This document shows positions 53,849 to 61,292 of a stretch of 64,000 nt of DNA, one piece after another. A model generated the notes under the pieces. It worked only from the letters and a program-made list of their open reading frames with translations, searched no databases and was not told the DNA's origin. The DNA lies in contig NZ_CP109190.1 of assembly GCF_041438805.1 (NCBI RefSeq), positions 7,750,001 to 7,814,000 of the forward strand, read 5' to 3'. The position numbers and the translations under genes were made by a program. Each line of letters begins with the position of its first letter. Position 1 is the stretch's first letter. The stretch comes from Streptomyces sp. NBC_01707. GTDB lineage: Bacteria > Actinomycetota > Actinomycetes > Streptomycetales > Streptomycetaceae.

Positions 53849-54708
53849 CAGCCGATGCCTTCCGGTGCGGGCGCGCATGAGGTCGCGGATGCGGCGAGGG
53901 CAGTGCTTCCGGTGGAGTGGAGCGCGGCGAGGAGTCCCTCGGCGGCGGTGATCTCGAAGACCCGGGTGTACGGGGTGCCGTCGGGCCGCGCGTCGTTGAC
54001 CACCAGTCCCGCGCAGCCGTCGAGCGCAGGGGCCGGTACGGCGCCCACACGGTGGGGCAGCGTCGAGCGCTCGACGGTCCACCGGCCGTGGTCGATCCGC
54101 CCGAGGGAGAGCTCGAAGTCGAGGAGGGCACGGGCCCGGCCGATGTCGGCGGCGCCGCGTACCAGTTCGGCCAGCGAGACATCGGGGGGCAGCGGCTCGG
54201 CGCGGTCACGCACCTGGGCGAACCGGTCGCCGGCCCGGACCAGCAGCCCCGTGCAGCCGGTCTCCGCATCGAACAGCTCGACGGCGGCGGACGGTCCGGC
54301 GCTGCGCACCGGGCGCCAGTGCTCGAGGTACGCGACGTGCACGCCCGTCTCGACGAGCACGGCGCCCTCACGGCGCAGCCGCCCGGCGTCGGGGAGTCCG
54401 GCGGGCCCGAAGTCGAGGGTGCGGGCCCAGTGGAACACGTCGGAGCGCTGCCGCAGCCGCCCCGCGAAGGCCTCCTGGCGGGTGAGTGCCAGAAGCTCTT
54501 CGAAGCGGAGGCCGGACAGGGAGGTGGCGCCGGGGTGGCGGGGGTGGTTCACGGGCTGCCGCAGATCCGCGTACCGGGCAGGGCCCTGAACCCAGGTCAC
54601 GGCGGTGGTGGTGTCCCGGCGCCCGTCCGCGTCGACGAGCAGCGAACGGTGCCAGACACCGGTCAGTTCGAGAACGGACGGCGGGAGGGCGTGCGGCCTC
54701 GCGGACAT
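53848..54708 (-). CDS. Protein of unknown function, first gene of the satellite operon
   Basis: 286 residues, no signal peptide or membrane segment. Recognisable but uncharacterised pattern: VTWVQGPARYADLRQP (38-52), QEAFAGRL (78-85), FHWARTLDFGPAG (92-104), DAGRLRREG (107-115) and LVETGVHVAYLEHWRP (118-133), followed by a second half with RYAD-like strands (GRWTVERSTLP). Alternating aromatic/charged strands suggest a beta-barrel, lipocalin-like fold, but this is only an impression. AAGGGG lies upstream of the ATG. It overlaps the oxygenase gene, so the two products probably act together. The palindromic operator lies 34 bp upstream. Confidence 0.8.
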   Translation of the reverse strand: MSARPHALPPSVLELTGVWHRSLLVDADGRRDTTTAVTWVQGPARYADLRQPVNHPRHPGATSLSGLRFEELLALTRQEAFAGRLRQRSDVFHWARTLDFGPAGLPDAGRLRREGAVLVETGVHVAYLEHWRPVRSAGPSAAVELFDAETGCTGLLVRAGDRFAQVRDRAEPLPPDVSLAELVRGAADIGRARALLDFELSLGRIDHGRWTVERSTLPHRVGAVPAPALDGCAGLVVNDARPDGTPYTRVFEITAAEGLLAALHSTGSTALAASATSCAPAPEGIG

Positions 54709-54741
54709 GGCGGCCCCTTGCGGCGCGGCGGCCGGAGCCGC

Positions 54742-54763
54742 ATTCCTGTCGGATGACAGAAAT
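54742..54763. promoter_or_regulatory. Second TetR-type operator, in front of the satellite operon
   Basis: Arms ATTCCTGTC and GACAGAAAT flank GGAT. Apart from one arm position and the spacer, it equals the palindrome next to tetR, including the AATTAGG-like right flank. It lies 34-55 bp upstream of the first gene's ATG. Confidence 0.72.
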
Positions 54764-54845
54764 TAGGGAGAACCTGTTTCCGCTGAATGACACCGTCGTG
54801 TCCGTGCGGCGCCGAAGTGCTCACTGCGGTCACGCACGGCAGAGA

Positions 54846-54876
54846 CCGGCCGGGGCGGTGACGCAGCCCCGGCCGG
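54846..54876 (-). terminator. Terminator of the fasciclin gene
   Basis: A perfect 11-bp stem (CCGGCCGGGGC and its complement) with a 9-nt loop, 20 nt after the stop. Confidence 0.72.
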
Positions 54877-54896
54877 CCGATGGCGACCCTGTGGCG

Positions 54897-55541
54897 CTAC
54901 TGCGGGGGCATCAGCACCGTGTCGACGATGTAGACCGTGGCGTTGGCGGTCGGGACGTTGCCGCAGACGACCTTCGAGGTGTCGTTCACCGTGTACGCCA
55001 GGTCCGAGCCGGAGGTCGTCAGCTCGCTCTTGGCCAGCGTGGTGAAGGAGCCCTTGTCCAGTTGCCTCGGCGCCAGCTTCCGGCCCACCACGTGATACGT
55101 CAGGACCTTGGTGAGCTGCTCCTTGTCCGCCAGCAGCTTGTCCAGGTCGGCCTGCGGGATCTTGGCGAACGCGTCATCGGTCGGGGCGAACACGGTGATG
55201 TCCTGCGCGTTGTTCAGGGTGTCGACCAGGCCGGCCTTCTTCACAGCGGTGACCAGGGTGGAGAGCGCCGGGTTGTGCGACGCTGCCGTGGCGACCGGGT
55301 CCTTCGCCATACCCGCGAAGCTGCCCGCACCGTCCTTCGGCACGGACGAACAGGCCGCCCCGAACGGCTTGTTCATATCCATCGACTCGCTCGCCGCGGC
55401 CGACGGCGATGTCCTGGCCGCGCTCGCGGTGGAGCCGGACGAGGAGTCCTTGGAGTCGTTGGAGCAGGCTGTCAGGGCCAGCGGCAGAAGCGCGGCGGCG
55501 GAGACGGCGACGGCGGCACGGCGAAGGTGCAGAGGGGGCAT
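54897..55541 (-). CDS. Fasciclin-domain (FAS1) lipoprotein
   Basis: 214 residues. Signal peptide with lipobox ALTAC (Cys26), then a Ser/Ala-rich linker and one FAS1 domain with the H1 box (ITVFAPTDDAFAKIP) and H2 box (VYIVDTVLMPPQ) and the central YHVVGRKL. FAS1 domains mediate adhesion or surface interactions; the mycobacterial paralogues MPT70/MPT83 are SigK targets. It follows the Moco oxidoreductase gene by 87 nt with no promoter of the SigK type recognised in the gap, so it may be read from the upstream SigK promoter. GGAGAA precedes the ATG. Confidence 0.93.
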   Translation of the reverse strand: MPPLHLRRAAVAVSAAALLPLALTACSNDSKDSSSGSTASAARTSPSAAASESMDMNKPFGAACSSVPKDGAGSFAGMAKDPVATAASHNPALSTLVTAVKKAGLVDTLNNAQDITVFAPTDDAFAKIPQADLDKLLADKEQLTKVLTYHVVGRKLAPRQLDKGSFTTLAKSELTTSGSDLAYTVNDTSKVVCGNVPTANATVYIVDTVLMPPQ

Positions 55542-55628
55542 GTGATTCTCCTGGAGCGAGATGCGCGAAGCGCGCGGGACGGTCGAGAGCGGTGAAGTGA
55601 ATGAGGCTGTGTGTGGGGGGCGTTCGGC

Positions 55629-57257
55629 TCAGGACACGTCGACCACCACCGAGTGCCAGCCGGTCGCACCGTCCGGGACGGTGCCGACGCGTTCGCCGGT
55701 CTGGGTGGCCCCGGTCCCGTCGGTCGAACGGACCTCCAGCGTGTGACGGCCGGAGGTGGCCGGCCACTCCCACACCCACTGACGCCAGGTGTCCCGGTTG
55801 TCCTGTGCCGCGAGCCGGGCCGGATGCCACGCGCCGCCGTCGACGCGGACCTCCACCCGGGAGATCCCCCGGTGCTGGGCCCAGGCCACCCCGGCGACGG
55901 GCACGATGCCGGGCCCGGGCGAGGCGAACGGACGCGGTGTGTCGATCCGGGACTCCGTCTTGACCGGCGCCTGCTGGGACCAGCTGCGCCTGACCCAGTA
56001 GGCGTCGTACGAGGCGAACGTCGTGAGCTCGATGTCCTTGATCCACTTGCAGGCCGAGACGTACCCGTACAATCCGGGCACCACCATGCGGACCGGGAAG
56101 CCGTGCGCGAACGGCAGGGGTTCACCGTTCATGCCGAGGGCGAGGATCGCGTCGCGCCCGTCCATGACCGTCTCGACCGGCGTGCCGATCGTCATGCCGT
56201 CGACGGAACGCGCCACGATCTGGTCGGCGGCACCGCCCCGCGAAGGCGGCTTCACCCCGGCCTCCCGCAGCAGATCGGCCAGCCGCACACCGATCCACCG
56301 GGCATTGCCCACGTACGGGCCGCCGACCTCGTTGGAGACGCATGCCAGGGTGATGTCGCGCTCGATGATCTCCCGCCCCAGCAGGTCCTGGAAGCTGACC
56401 GTGAGAGGGCGGGCGACTCCCTTGCCGTGGATCCGCAGCCGCCACGAACCGGCGTCGATGCGCGGCACGACCAGGGCGGTGTCCACCCGGTAGAAGCTCT
56501 TGTTCGGGGTGATGAACGAGCTCAGCCCGCGAATCCGCAGATCCGCCCCGGGCGGCACGGCGGGCGCCGGCGACTCGGGTACCGGTAGGACGAGATCACG
56601 CCGTGAGGCGGCGGCACCGGCCTGGACGGAGGCCGTCAGCCGCCGTCCCAGGAACCCCGCACCGGCCGAGGCCGCCGCCGCAGCGGTCGCCGCGATCACG
56701 AAACCGCGCCGGTCGAAGGCGCCGCCCCGCGGCCCGACCCTCACGCCGGCCGCGGGAGCGGGACTGAGTACCGGGCCGAGCCGTCCGACCAGGAGATACA
56801 GCACTCCTGCGGCCACCACGGCACCCACCACCGAGGGCAGGGCATCGGCGGGGCTGCCTTCCGGCCGTCCCACCGCCGCCACCGCCCCGAGCACGCCGAA
56901 GACCAGAACGGCCGCAGAGCCGAGCCGCCGGTGCCGCGACGCCAGGATCCCGACCGCCACGGCGAAGACCGCCAGCAGCGTCAGGATGCCCAGCTGGAGC
57001 ACCAGCTTGTCGGCGGTGCCGAAGTGCCGTACGGCGAAGTCCTTCACGGCCGGGGGAGTGCGGTCGATGACCGCCCCGCCCACCGCCGCGACCGGACCCG
57101 CCTCCGGACGTACGACAGCCGAGGCCAGTTCGGCCACGGCCAAGGCGCAGAATCCGGCGATCAGGCCGCTGAGCCCGGCGAAACCGGTACGTGCCCAGCG
57201 GGACCGCCGGGACCCGGTGGCCCCGTGCTCCTGCACATCGTTCTGTTCTTCGCTCAC
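55629..57257 (-). CDS. Membrane-anchored molybdopterin oxidoreductase (sulfite-oxidase fold)
   Basis: 542 residues. Four N-terminal hydrophobic segments (about 25-50, 85-105, 113-130, 140-162) are followed by a fifth preceded by a twin-arginine motif (FDRRGFVIAATAAAAAS, Arg183/Arg184). The extracellular part is the Oxidored_molyb domain with the Mo-ligand Cys306 (ITLACVSNEVGG) and a C-terminal Mo-co_dimer domain. An internal RR motif before the last helix implies that Sec inserts the first helices and Tat exports the folded cofactor domain. The GTG start lacks a ribosome site and lies seven bases from an ECF-type -10, so translation is probably leaderless. Confidence 0.92.
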   Translation of the reverse strand: MSEEQNDVQEHGATGSRRSRWARTGFAGLSGLIAGFCALAVAELASAVVRPEAGPVAAVGGAVIDRTPPAVKDFAVRHFGTADKLVLQLGILTLLAVFAVAVGILASRHRRLGSAAVLVFGVLGAVAAVGRPEGSPADALPSVVGAVVAAGVLYLLVGRLGPVLSPAPAAGVRVGPRGGAFDRRGFVIAATAAAAASAGAGFLGRRLTASVQAGAAASRRDLVLPVPESPAPAVPPGADLRIRGLSSFITPNKSFYRVDTALVVPRIDAGSWRLRIHGKGVARPLTVSFQDLLGREIIERDITLACVSNEVGGPYVGNARWIGVRLADLLREAGVKPPSRGGAADQIVARSVDGMTIGTPVETVMDGRDAILALGMNGEPLPFAHGFPVRMVVPGLYGYVSACKWIKDIELTTFASYDAYWVRRSWSQQAPVKTESRIDTPRPFASPGPGIVPVAGVAWAQHRGISRVEVRVDGGAWHPARLAAQDNRDTWRQWVWEWPATSGRHTLEVRSTDGTGATQTGERVGTVPDGATGWHSVVVDVS

Positions 57258-57264
57258 ATCTGTG

Positions 57265-57293
57265 CTTCGTCACCCGGACGGTCCGCGGATTGG
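57265..57293 (-). promoter_or_regulatory. SigK-type promoter of the Moco oxidoreductase gene
   Basis: On the minus strand, CCAATCCGCG (-35, 57293-57284) is followed after about 15 nt by ACGAAG (-10, 57270-57265), seven bases before the GTG. The -35 block is identical over ten bases to that of sigK. Confidence 0.6.
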
Positions 57294-57477
57294 TCCGTCA
57301 CCCGATCGAATGAGAAGCAATCGCCGGTCGATCCCTCAGGGTGGCGGCCACGATCACCTTCGCGGGGTACCTGCGAGGGGCCCCGTTCGGCACACACGCG
57401 GCTTCGCCCGGCACGGGCCGGCGCCCACCGGACCTGGATCGGCGGGTTCTGTCCCGGAAGCGCTGAGCAGCCGACCG

Positions 57478-58842
57478 TCAGTCGAGGCCGCGCGCCCGTT
57501 CGAACCTGGCGCGGGCCTCGGCCAGGTCCACCACCGGATCCGGGTAGCCGAGCCGCGCCCGGTCCTGGCCGGTGAGCTTCCATGGCTCATGGACCGCGGC
57601 GTCCTCCAGGCCTGCCAGCTCCGGCACCCAGCGCCGTACGTAGGTGCCCCGCGGATCGAACCGCTTGCCCTGGACCACCGGATTGAGCACCCGGTTGGGG
57701 CGGGTGTCCGTACCGGTGCCCGCCACCCACTGCCAGTTGAGCTGATTGTTCGCCAGATCCCCGTCGACCAGGAGATCCAGGAAGTGACGGGCGCCGACGC
57801 GCCAGTCCACGTACAGCGTCTTGGTGAGAAAGCTCGCGACCAGCATGCGGCCCCGGTTGTGCATCCAGCCCTCTTGCGCCAGCTGTCGCATCGCCGCGTC
57901 GACCAGCGGATAGCCGGTGAGTCCGGCACGCCAGGCCTCGATCTCGTCAGGATCGGACCGCCACCTGTCGCCACGCGGACGGTAGTCGGCCCATGCCGCG
58001 TCCGGCCGGGCGGAGAGGACCTGGTGGTGGAAGTCCCGCCAGGCCAACTGCCGTACGAACGCGTCGGCGCCCGGTCCACCCTTCTCCCGTGCCCGGTTCA
58101 CCAGTTCGGCCGCGGAGAGGCAGCCGAAGTGCAGATACGGCGACAGCCGGGACGTCGCGTCCCCGCCGAGGTCGTCGTGGCCGGTCCCGTAGTCGGCCAT
58201 CGGGCCGTTCAGCCAGGAGGCCAGCAGCTTGCGCCCCGCGGTCTCGCCGCCCTCGGCGAGACCCGGTGAGACGCCCGTGACCTCCGCTCGCGTCGGCAGC
58301 GGTGCGGAGGTCGCGCTGTCCGGCACCCGTACCGTCCGGGGACCGGTCAGTGTGCCGCGTACCCCGGCCGCCTCCCAGCGGCGGAAGTACGGGGTGAACA
58401 CCGCGAAATGGTCGCGCCCCGCCGGGACGACCCGGCCCGGAGGCAGCGCGGTGACCACCGCGTCATGGACGTGCAGGGTGCAACCGACCGCCTCGAGAGC
58501 CGTACGCAGACGGTCCTCGCGTTCCCGTGCGTACCCGCTCACCCCGGCCGCGATGTGCACACTCCGCGCACCCGTCTCCGCGACCACGGCGCATACCGCG
58601 GGGACGACGTCGCCCCGGCGGACGACGAGCCGGCCGCCGCGGCGGCGCAGCTCCACGTCGAGACCGATGAGGCAGTCGGCGAGGAACGCCCGCCGGTTCG
58701 GCGCGTCGAAACCGGCCCGGCGGATGCCGTCGTCCTCGACGAAGAGGGGGACGACGGCATCCGTCCCGCGCACCGCCGCGGACAGGGCGGGGTTGTCGTG
58801 CAGCCGCAGGTCGGAGGTGAACAGCGCCACCGAGACGGTCAT
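57478..58842 (-). CDS. phr: Deoxyribodipyrimidine photolyase / cryptochrome family
   Basis: 454 residues. N-terminal photolyase alpha/beta domain (FTSDLRLHDNPALSAAV) for the antenna, and a C-terminal FAD domain with TSRLSPYLHFG, WRDFHHQVL, GYPLVDAAMRQLAQEGWMHNRGRM and LNWQWVAGTGTDTRPNR. The Trp residues of the electron-transfer chain are present in these blocks. It repairs cyclobutane dimers with blue light; a pure cryptochrome role cannot be excluded. It begins 13 nt after rskA and so should be part of the sigK-rskA transcript. Confidence 0.92.
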   Translation of the reverse strand: MTVSVALFTSDLRLHDNPALSAAVRGTDAVVPLFVEDDGIRRAGFDAPNRRAFLADCLIGLDVELRRRGGRLVVRRGDVVPAVCAVVAETGARSVHIAAGVSGYAREREDRLRTALEAVGCTLHVHDAVVTALPPGRVVPAGRDHFAVFTPYFRRWEAAGVRGTLTGPRTVRVPDSATSAPLPTRAEVTGVSPGLAEGGETAGRKLLASWLNGPMADYGTGHDDLGGDATSRLSPYLHFGCLSAAELVNRAREKGGPGADAFVRQLAWRDFHHQVLSARPDAAWADYRPRGDRWRSDPDEIEAWRAGLTGYPLVDAAMRQLAQEGWMHNRGRMLVASFLTKTLYVDWRVGARHFLDLLVDGDLANNQLNWQWVAGTGTDTRPNRVLNPVVQGKRFDPRGTYVRRWVPELAGLEDAAVHEPWKLTGQDRARLGYPDPVVDLAEARARFERARGLD

Positions 58843-58855
58843 GGCAGGGAGCCCC

Positions 58856-59629
58856 TCATGCGGTCGGGAAGGTCAGCAGGGCCAGCGGCGCGGACGTCGG
58901 TTGCGGGGAGCCGCCGGCCGGCTCGACGGTGATCCCTATGCCCGACGCCCCGTCGACCGGGCCGTCCAACAGTGCGGTGTCGCTCGTAGCCGCCCGGTCG
59001 ATCAGCCCCGCGGACCGCATGGTCCCACGGTCGTCGAACCACAGCTGGTACACCTTGCCGCTGGGAGGCGGCGCCATCCCCGAGGTCACGAACACGGCCC
59101 GGTTCTCGCTCCGCGAGACCACGACGGTCCCCTTCGCCCCGCCCTTCAGCGCGCCGGACCTCGTCCGCGCGTCCGGCGCCGCGAGGACCTGCGCCACCTG
59201 TTCACTGCGCTGCTGCGCCCGGTACGTCTCCTGCTGCGCGTCCCGGGCGACCTGGCTCTGCCACACCGCGATCCCGCCGAACCCGGCAGCGGCGGCCAGG
59301 GCCGCGGCGAGTGCGAACTTCGGCCAGCGGCCGGCCCGTCGGGCGCAGAGACCCGAGCGGGAGCGCCCGCCGTGCGACGGGGACTCCTGCCGCACGCCTG
59401 TGATCTCCCGCAGCACCCGGTCGCGCAACCCGTGCGGCGCGGTCGTGGACACCGCGAGCCCGAGCCGGGTGGCCGTCTCGGACAGCTCCCGCACCTCCAC
59501 GGCGCAGGCCTCGCAGTCGCCGAGATGGCGTTCGAACTTCCCGCGTTCCGCGTCCGGCAGCGCGTGCAGGGCGTACGCCCCGGTCAGCGTGTGCAGTTCG
59601 GCCCCGCTCATGCGATCCACCTTGCTCAT
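58856..59629 (-). CDS. rskA: Anti-sigma factor RskA
   Basis: 257 residues. N-terminal zinc anti-sigma motif His35-x3-Cys39-x2-Cys42 (ERHLGDCEAC), one membrane helix at about 104-123 (FALAAALAAAAGFGGIAVW), and a C-terminal extracytoplasmic RskA domain (GAKGTVVVSRSENRAVFV, GKVYQLWFDDRG, GITVEPAGGSPQPTSAP). It holds SigK at the membrane until cleaved by regulated proteolysis. The gene's ATG overlaps the sigma stop (ATGA). The frame stays open for 450 codons upstream, which is GC bias. A site-2 protease at 19 kb is one possible regulator. Confidence 0.95.
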   Translation of the reverse strand: MSKVDRMSGAELHTLTGAYALHALPDAERGKFERHLGDCEACAVEVRELSETATRLGLAVSTTAPHGLRDRVLREITGVRQESPSHGGRSRSGLCARRAGRWPKFALAAALAAAAGFGGIAVWQSQVARDAQQETYRAQQRSEQVAQVLAAPDARTRSGALKGGAKGTVVVSRSENRAVFVTSGMAPPPSGKVYQLWFDDRGTMRSAGLIDRAATSDTALLDGPVDGASGIGITVEPAGGSPQPTSAPLALLTFPTA

Positions 59630-60210
59630 GCGCTCACCCCGAGGCAGTCGCGCAGCCGGATCAGCCCGTCGCGCAGTCGTGTCTTGATCGTCCCGAGCGG
59701 TACGGACAGGAGTTCCGCCACTTCGCGGTAGGTCAGACCGCGGTAGTAGGCCAGCGTGACGGACTGCCGTTGCAGCTCGGTCAGGGTCCGCAGACAGCGG
59801 CGTACCTGCTCCCGCTCCAGCCGGCTCTCGACCTGCTCGGTGACCTCGTCGAACTCCGGCGTACGGTCCAGCAGCGCCGCCCGGTGCTCCCGGGCCTTGG
59901 TCGCCTCGACCGAGCGCACCCGGTCCACCGCCCGGTGATGGGCCAGGGTCAGCACCCAGTTCATGGCGCTGCCGCGGGAAGCCTGGAAGCGTGCGGCGGT
60001 CCGCCACACCTCGACCAGCACTTCCTGCGCCACCTCCTCCGACTGTGCGGGGTCGCGCAGCACACTCCGTACAAGACCGAGGACCGGGCCGCAGACCGCG
60101 TCGTACATCCTGGCGAACGCATCCTGGTCGCCCCGGGCCACCAGCTCCAGGAGCTCCTGGAGGTCGGGCCCCGCCGATGGTGCTCCGCTGATGTGCACGG
60201 CTACTTTCAC
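59626..60210 (-). CDS. sigK: ECF sigma factor SigK
   Basis: 194 residues from a GTG with GGGAGGA upstream. Region 2: LQELLELVARGDQDAFARMYDAV then SEEVAQEVLVEVWRTAARF. Region 4: LTELQRQSVTLAYYRGLTYREVAELLSVPLGTIKTRL. The order sigK-rskA is that of the SigK group. A promoter with CCAATCC and CCGAAT lies 40 nt upstream of the start, resembling the reported mycobacterial SigK recognition sequence, so it is autoregulated. Presumed targets in the window are rskA-phr and the Moco oxidoreductase/fasciclin genes. Confidence 0.94.
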   Translation of the reverse strand: MKVAVHISGAPSAGPDLQELLELVARGDQDAFARMYDAVCGPVLGLVRSVLRDPAQSEEVAQEVLVEVWRTAARFQASRGSAMNWVLTLAHHRAVDRVRSVEATKAREHRAALLDRTPEFDEVTEQVESRLEREQVRRCLRTLTELQRQSVTLAYYRGLTYREVAELLSVPLGTIKTRLRDGLIRLRDCLGVSA

Positions 60211-60250
60211 GCGGGCTTCCTCCCAGGATGCGCATCGGTTCCGTGAGGTG

Positions 60251-60278
60251 ATTCGGAGCCGACGGCAGCGCGGATTGG
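60251..60278 (-). promoter_or_regulatory. SigK autoregulatory promoter
   Basis: Minus strand CCAATCCGCG (-35, from 60278) and CCGAAT (-10, 60256-60251) are separated by 15 nt. They match the pair in front of the Moco oxidoreductase gene and resemble the mycobacterial SigK consensus CCATCC/CCGAAT. Confidence 0.68.
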
Positions 60279-60312
60279 TCAGTGCGCGAAATCTTTTCAC
60301 GTCGTACCGAAT

Positions 60313-60357
60313 TCGCGATACATCGTGGTTGACGTGTCGTGTCACTCGCGATATGTT
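60313..60357 (+). promoter_or_regulatory. padR promoter with two operator octamers
   Basis: TTGACG (60329-60334), a 17-bp spacer and TATGTT (60352-60357) form an almost ideal housekeeping promoter. The octamer TCGCGATA occurs at 60313-60320 and 60346-60353, 33 bp (about three helical turns) apart, one upstream of -35 and one overlapping -10. Confidence 0.65.
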
Positions 60358-60400
60358 CGTCCACGAGTATTCGATGGCGGAGTGAAGGGCGGCGGGGGCG

Positions 60401-61063
60401 GTGGCCAAACGGCGCAAGCTCACCAATCCACTGGCGTTGACGGTGATGGTGCTGCTCGCGGAGCGGTCCATGCATCCGTACGAGATCGCCCAGACGCTTC
60501 GCCGGCGCGGCAAGGAACACAGCGTCAAGATCAATTTCGGCTCGCTGTACACCGTCGTCCAGAACCTGGAGAAGCACGGTTACGTCGAGGTGGCCGGTGT
60601 GCAGCGTCAGGGCAACCGTCCCGAGCGCACGCTCTACGGCCTCACCGAGGCGGGGCGCGTCGAAATGATCGACTGGCTCTCCGACCTGCTGGCCGCGCCG
60701 GCCGCCGAGTACCCGCTCTTCGAGACCGCGCTCTCGCTGCTGCCGGTGCTGCCGCCGGAGGACGTGGCGGAGCTGCTGGAGACCCGGGAGGGTGCACTGG
60801 AGCTCCAGTCCGCGGCGCTCCGGGGTGTCCTCGGCCAACTGACGGGGAAGCTGCCCCGGGTGTTCGTCGTGGAGACCGAGTACCAGCTCCACATGATCGA
60901 CGCACAGCTGGAGTGGATCAAGAAATTCCGCACGGAGCTCGCCGACGCCACGATCAGCGGTATCGAGGAGTGGAAGTCCTTCCACGAGACCGGTGAAGTG
61001 CCGCAGGACTGGCAGGACCTGGACGAACAGGAGATCGTCCTCGACCCGGAGCGGAAGACGTAG
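60401..61063 (+). CDS. PadR-family transcriptional regulator
   Basis: 220 residues from a GTG. The N-terminal PadR winged helix (LTVMVLLAERSMHPYEIAQTLRRRGKEHSVKINFGSLYTVVQNLEKHG, key parts MHPYEIAQTL and NFGSLYTVVQNLEKHGYV) is followed by a helical C-terminal dimerisation arm (Vir_act_alpha_C). PadR regulators commonly repress adjacent multidrug exporter genes; here a DrrAB-type ABC exporter follows on the same strand 229 nt downstream, probably under its control. Its own promoter carries two TCGCGATA octamers. Divergent from sigK. Confidence 0.92.
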   Translation: MAKRRKLTNPLALTVMVLLAERSMHPYEIAQTLRRRGKEHSVKINFGSLYTVVQNLEKHGYVEVAGVQRQGNRPERTLYGLTEAGRVEMIDWLSDLLAAPAAEYPLFETALSLLPVLPPEDVAELLETREGALELQSAALRGVLGQLTGKLPRVFVVETEYQLHMIDAQLEWIKKFRTELADATISGIEEWKSFHETGEVPQDWQDLDEQEIVLDPERKT

Positions 61064-61115
61064 CGCAACGAGAGCACAGGAGCACTACCGGAGAAGAAGT
61101 ACCGGAGACGAAGAA

Positions 61116-61158
61116 AGACCCTGGCAGGGGGCTGTTGGAGCAGCGCCCGCCAGGGTCT
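61116..61158. repeat. Long inverted repeat between padR and the exporter genes
   Basis: Outer arms AGACCCTGGC/GCCAGGGTCT are perfect (10 bp), and inner GGGGCTG/CAGCGCCC-like arms extend the hairpin with a bulge. On the plus strand it could attenuate read-through from padR; on the minus strand it is followed by TTTCTTCG. Confidence 0.55.
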
Positions 61159-61292
61159 CGAACCCCGGACCGGCCACGCCGTGAGGGCGAGCCAGGCGAT
61201 CGAGGTGCGGCACACCCAGGATAGCCCGGCTCCTTTCACGCGGTTCGGCTCGGTATGCCCGAACACCCCGCTGACCACAGGAGAGCTCTGTC

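Noticed and set aside
58856..60985. A 709-codon frame containing rskA
   Set aside because: Only the last 257 codons show family features; the rest crosses sigK and the divergent padR gene.
61130..61220. tRNA-like T-arm on the minus strand (GGGGTTCGAGACCCT)
   Set aside because: No matching acceptor stem, D arm or 5+7 anticodon arm could be found around it; it belongs to the padR/exporter inverted repeat region.
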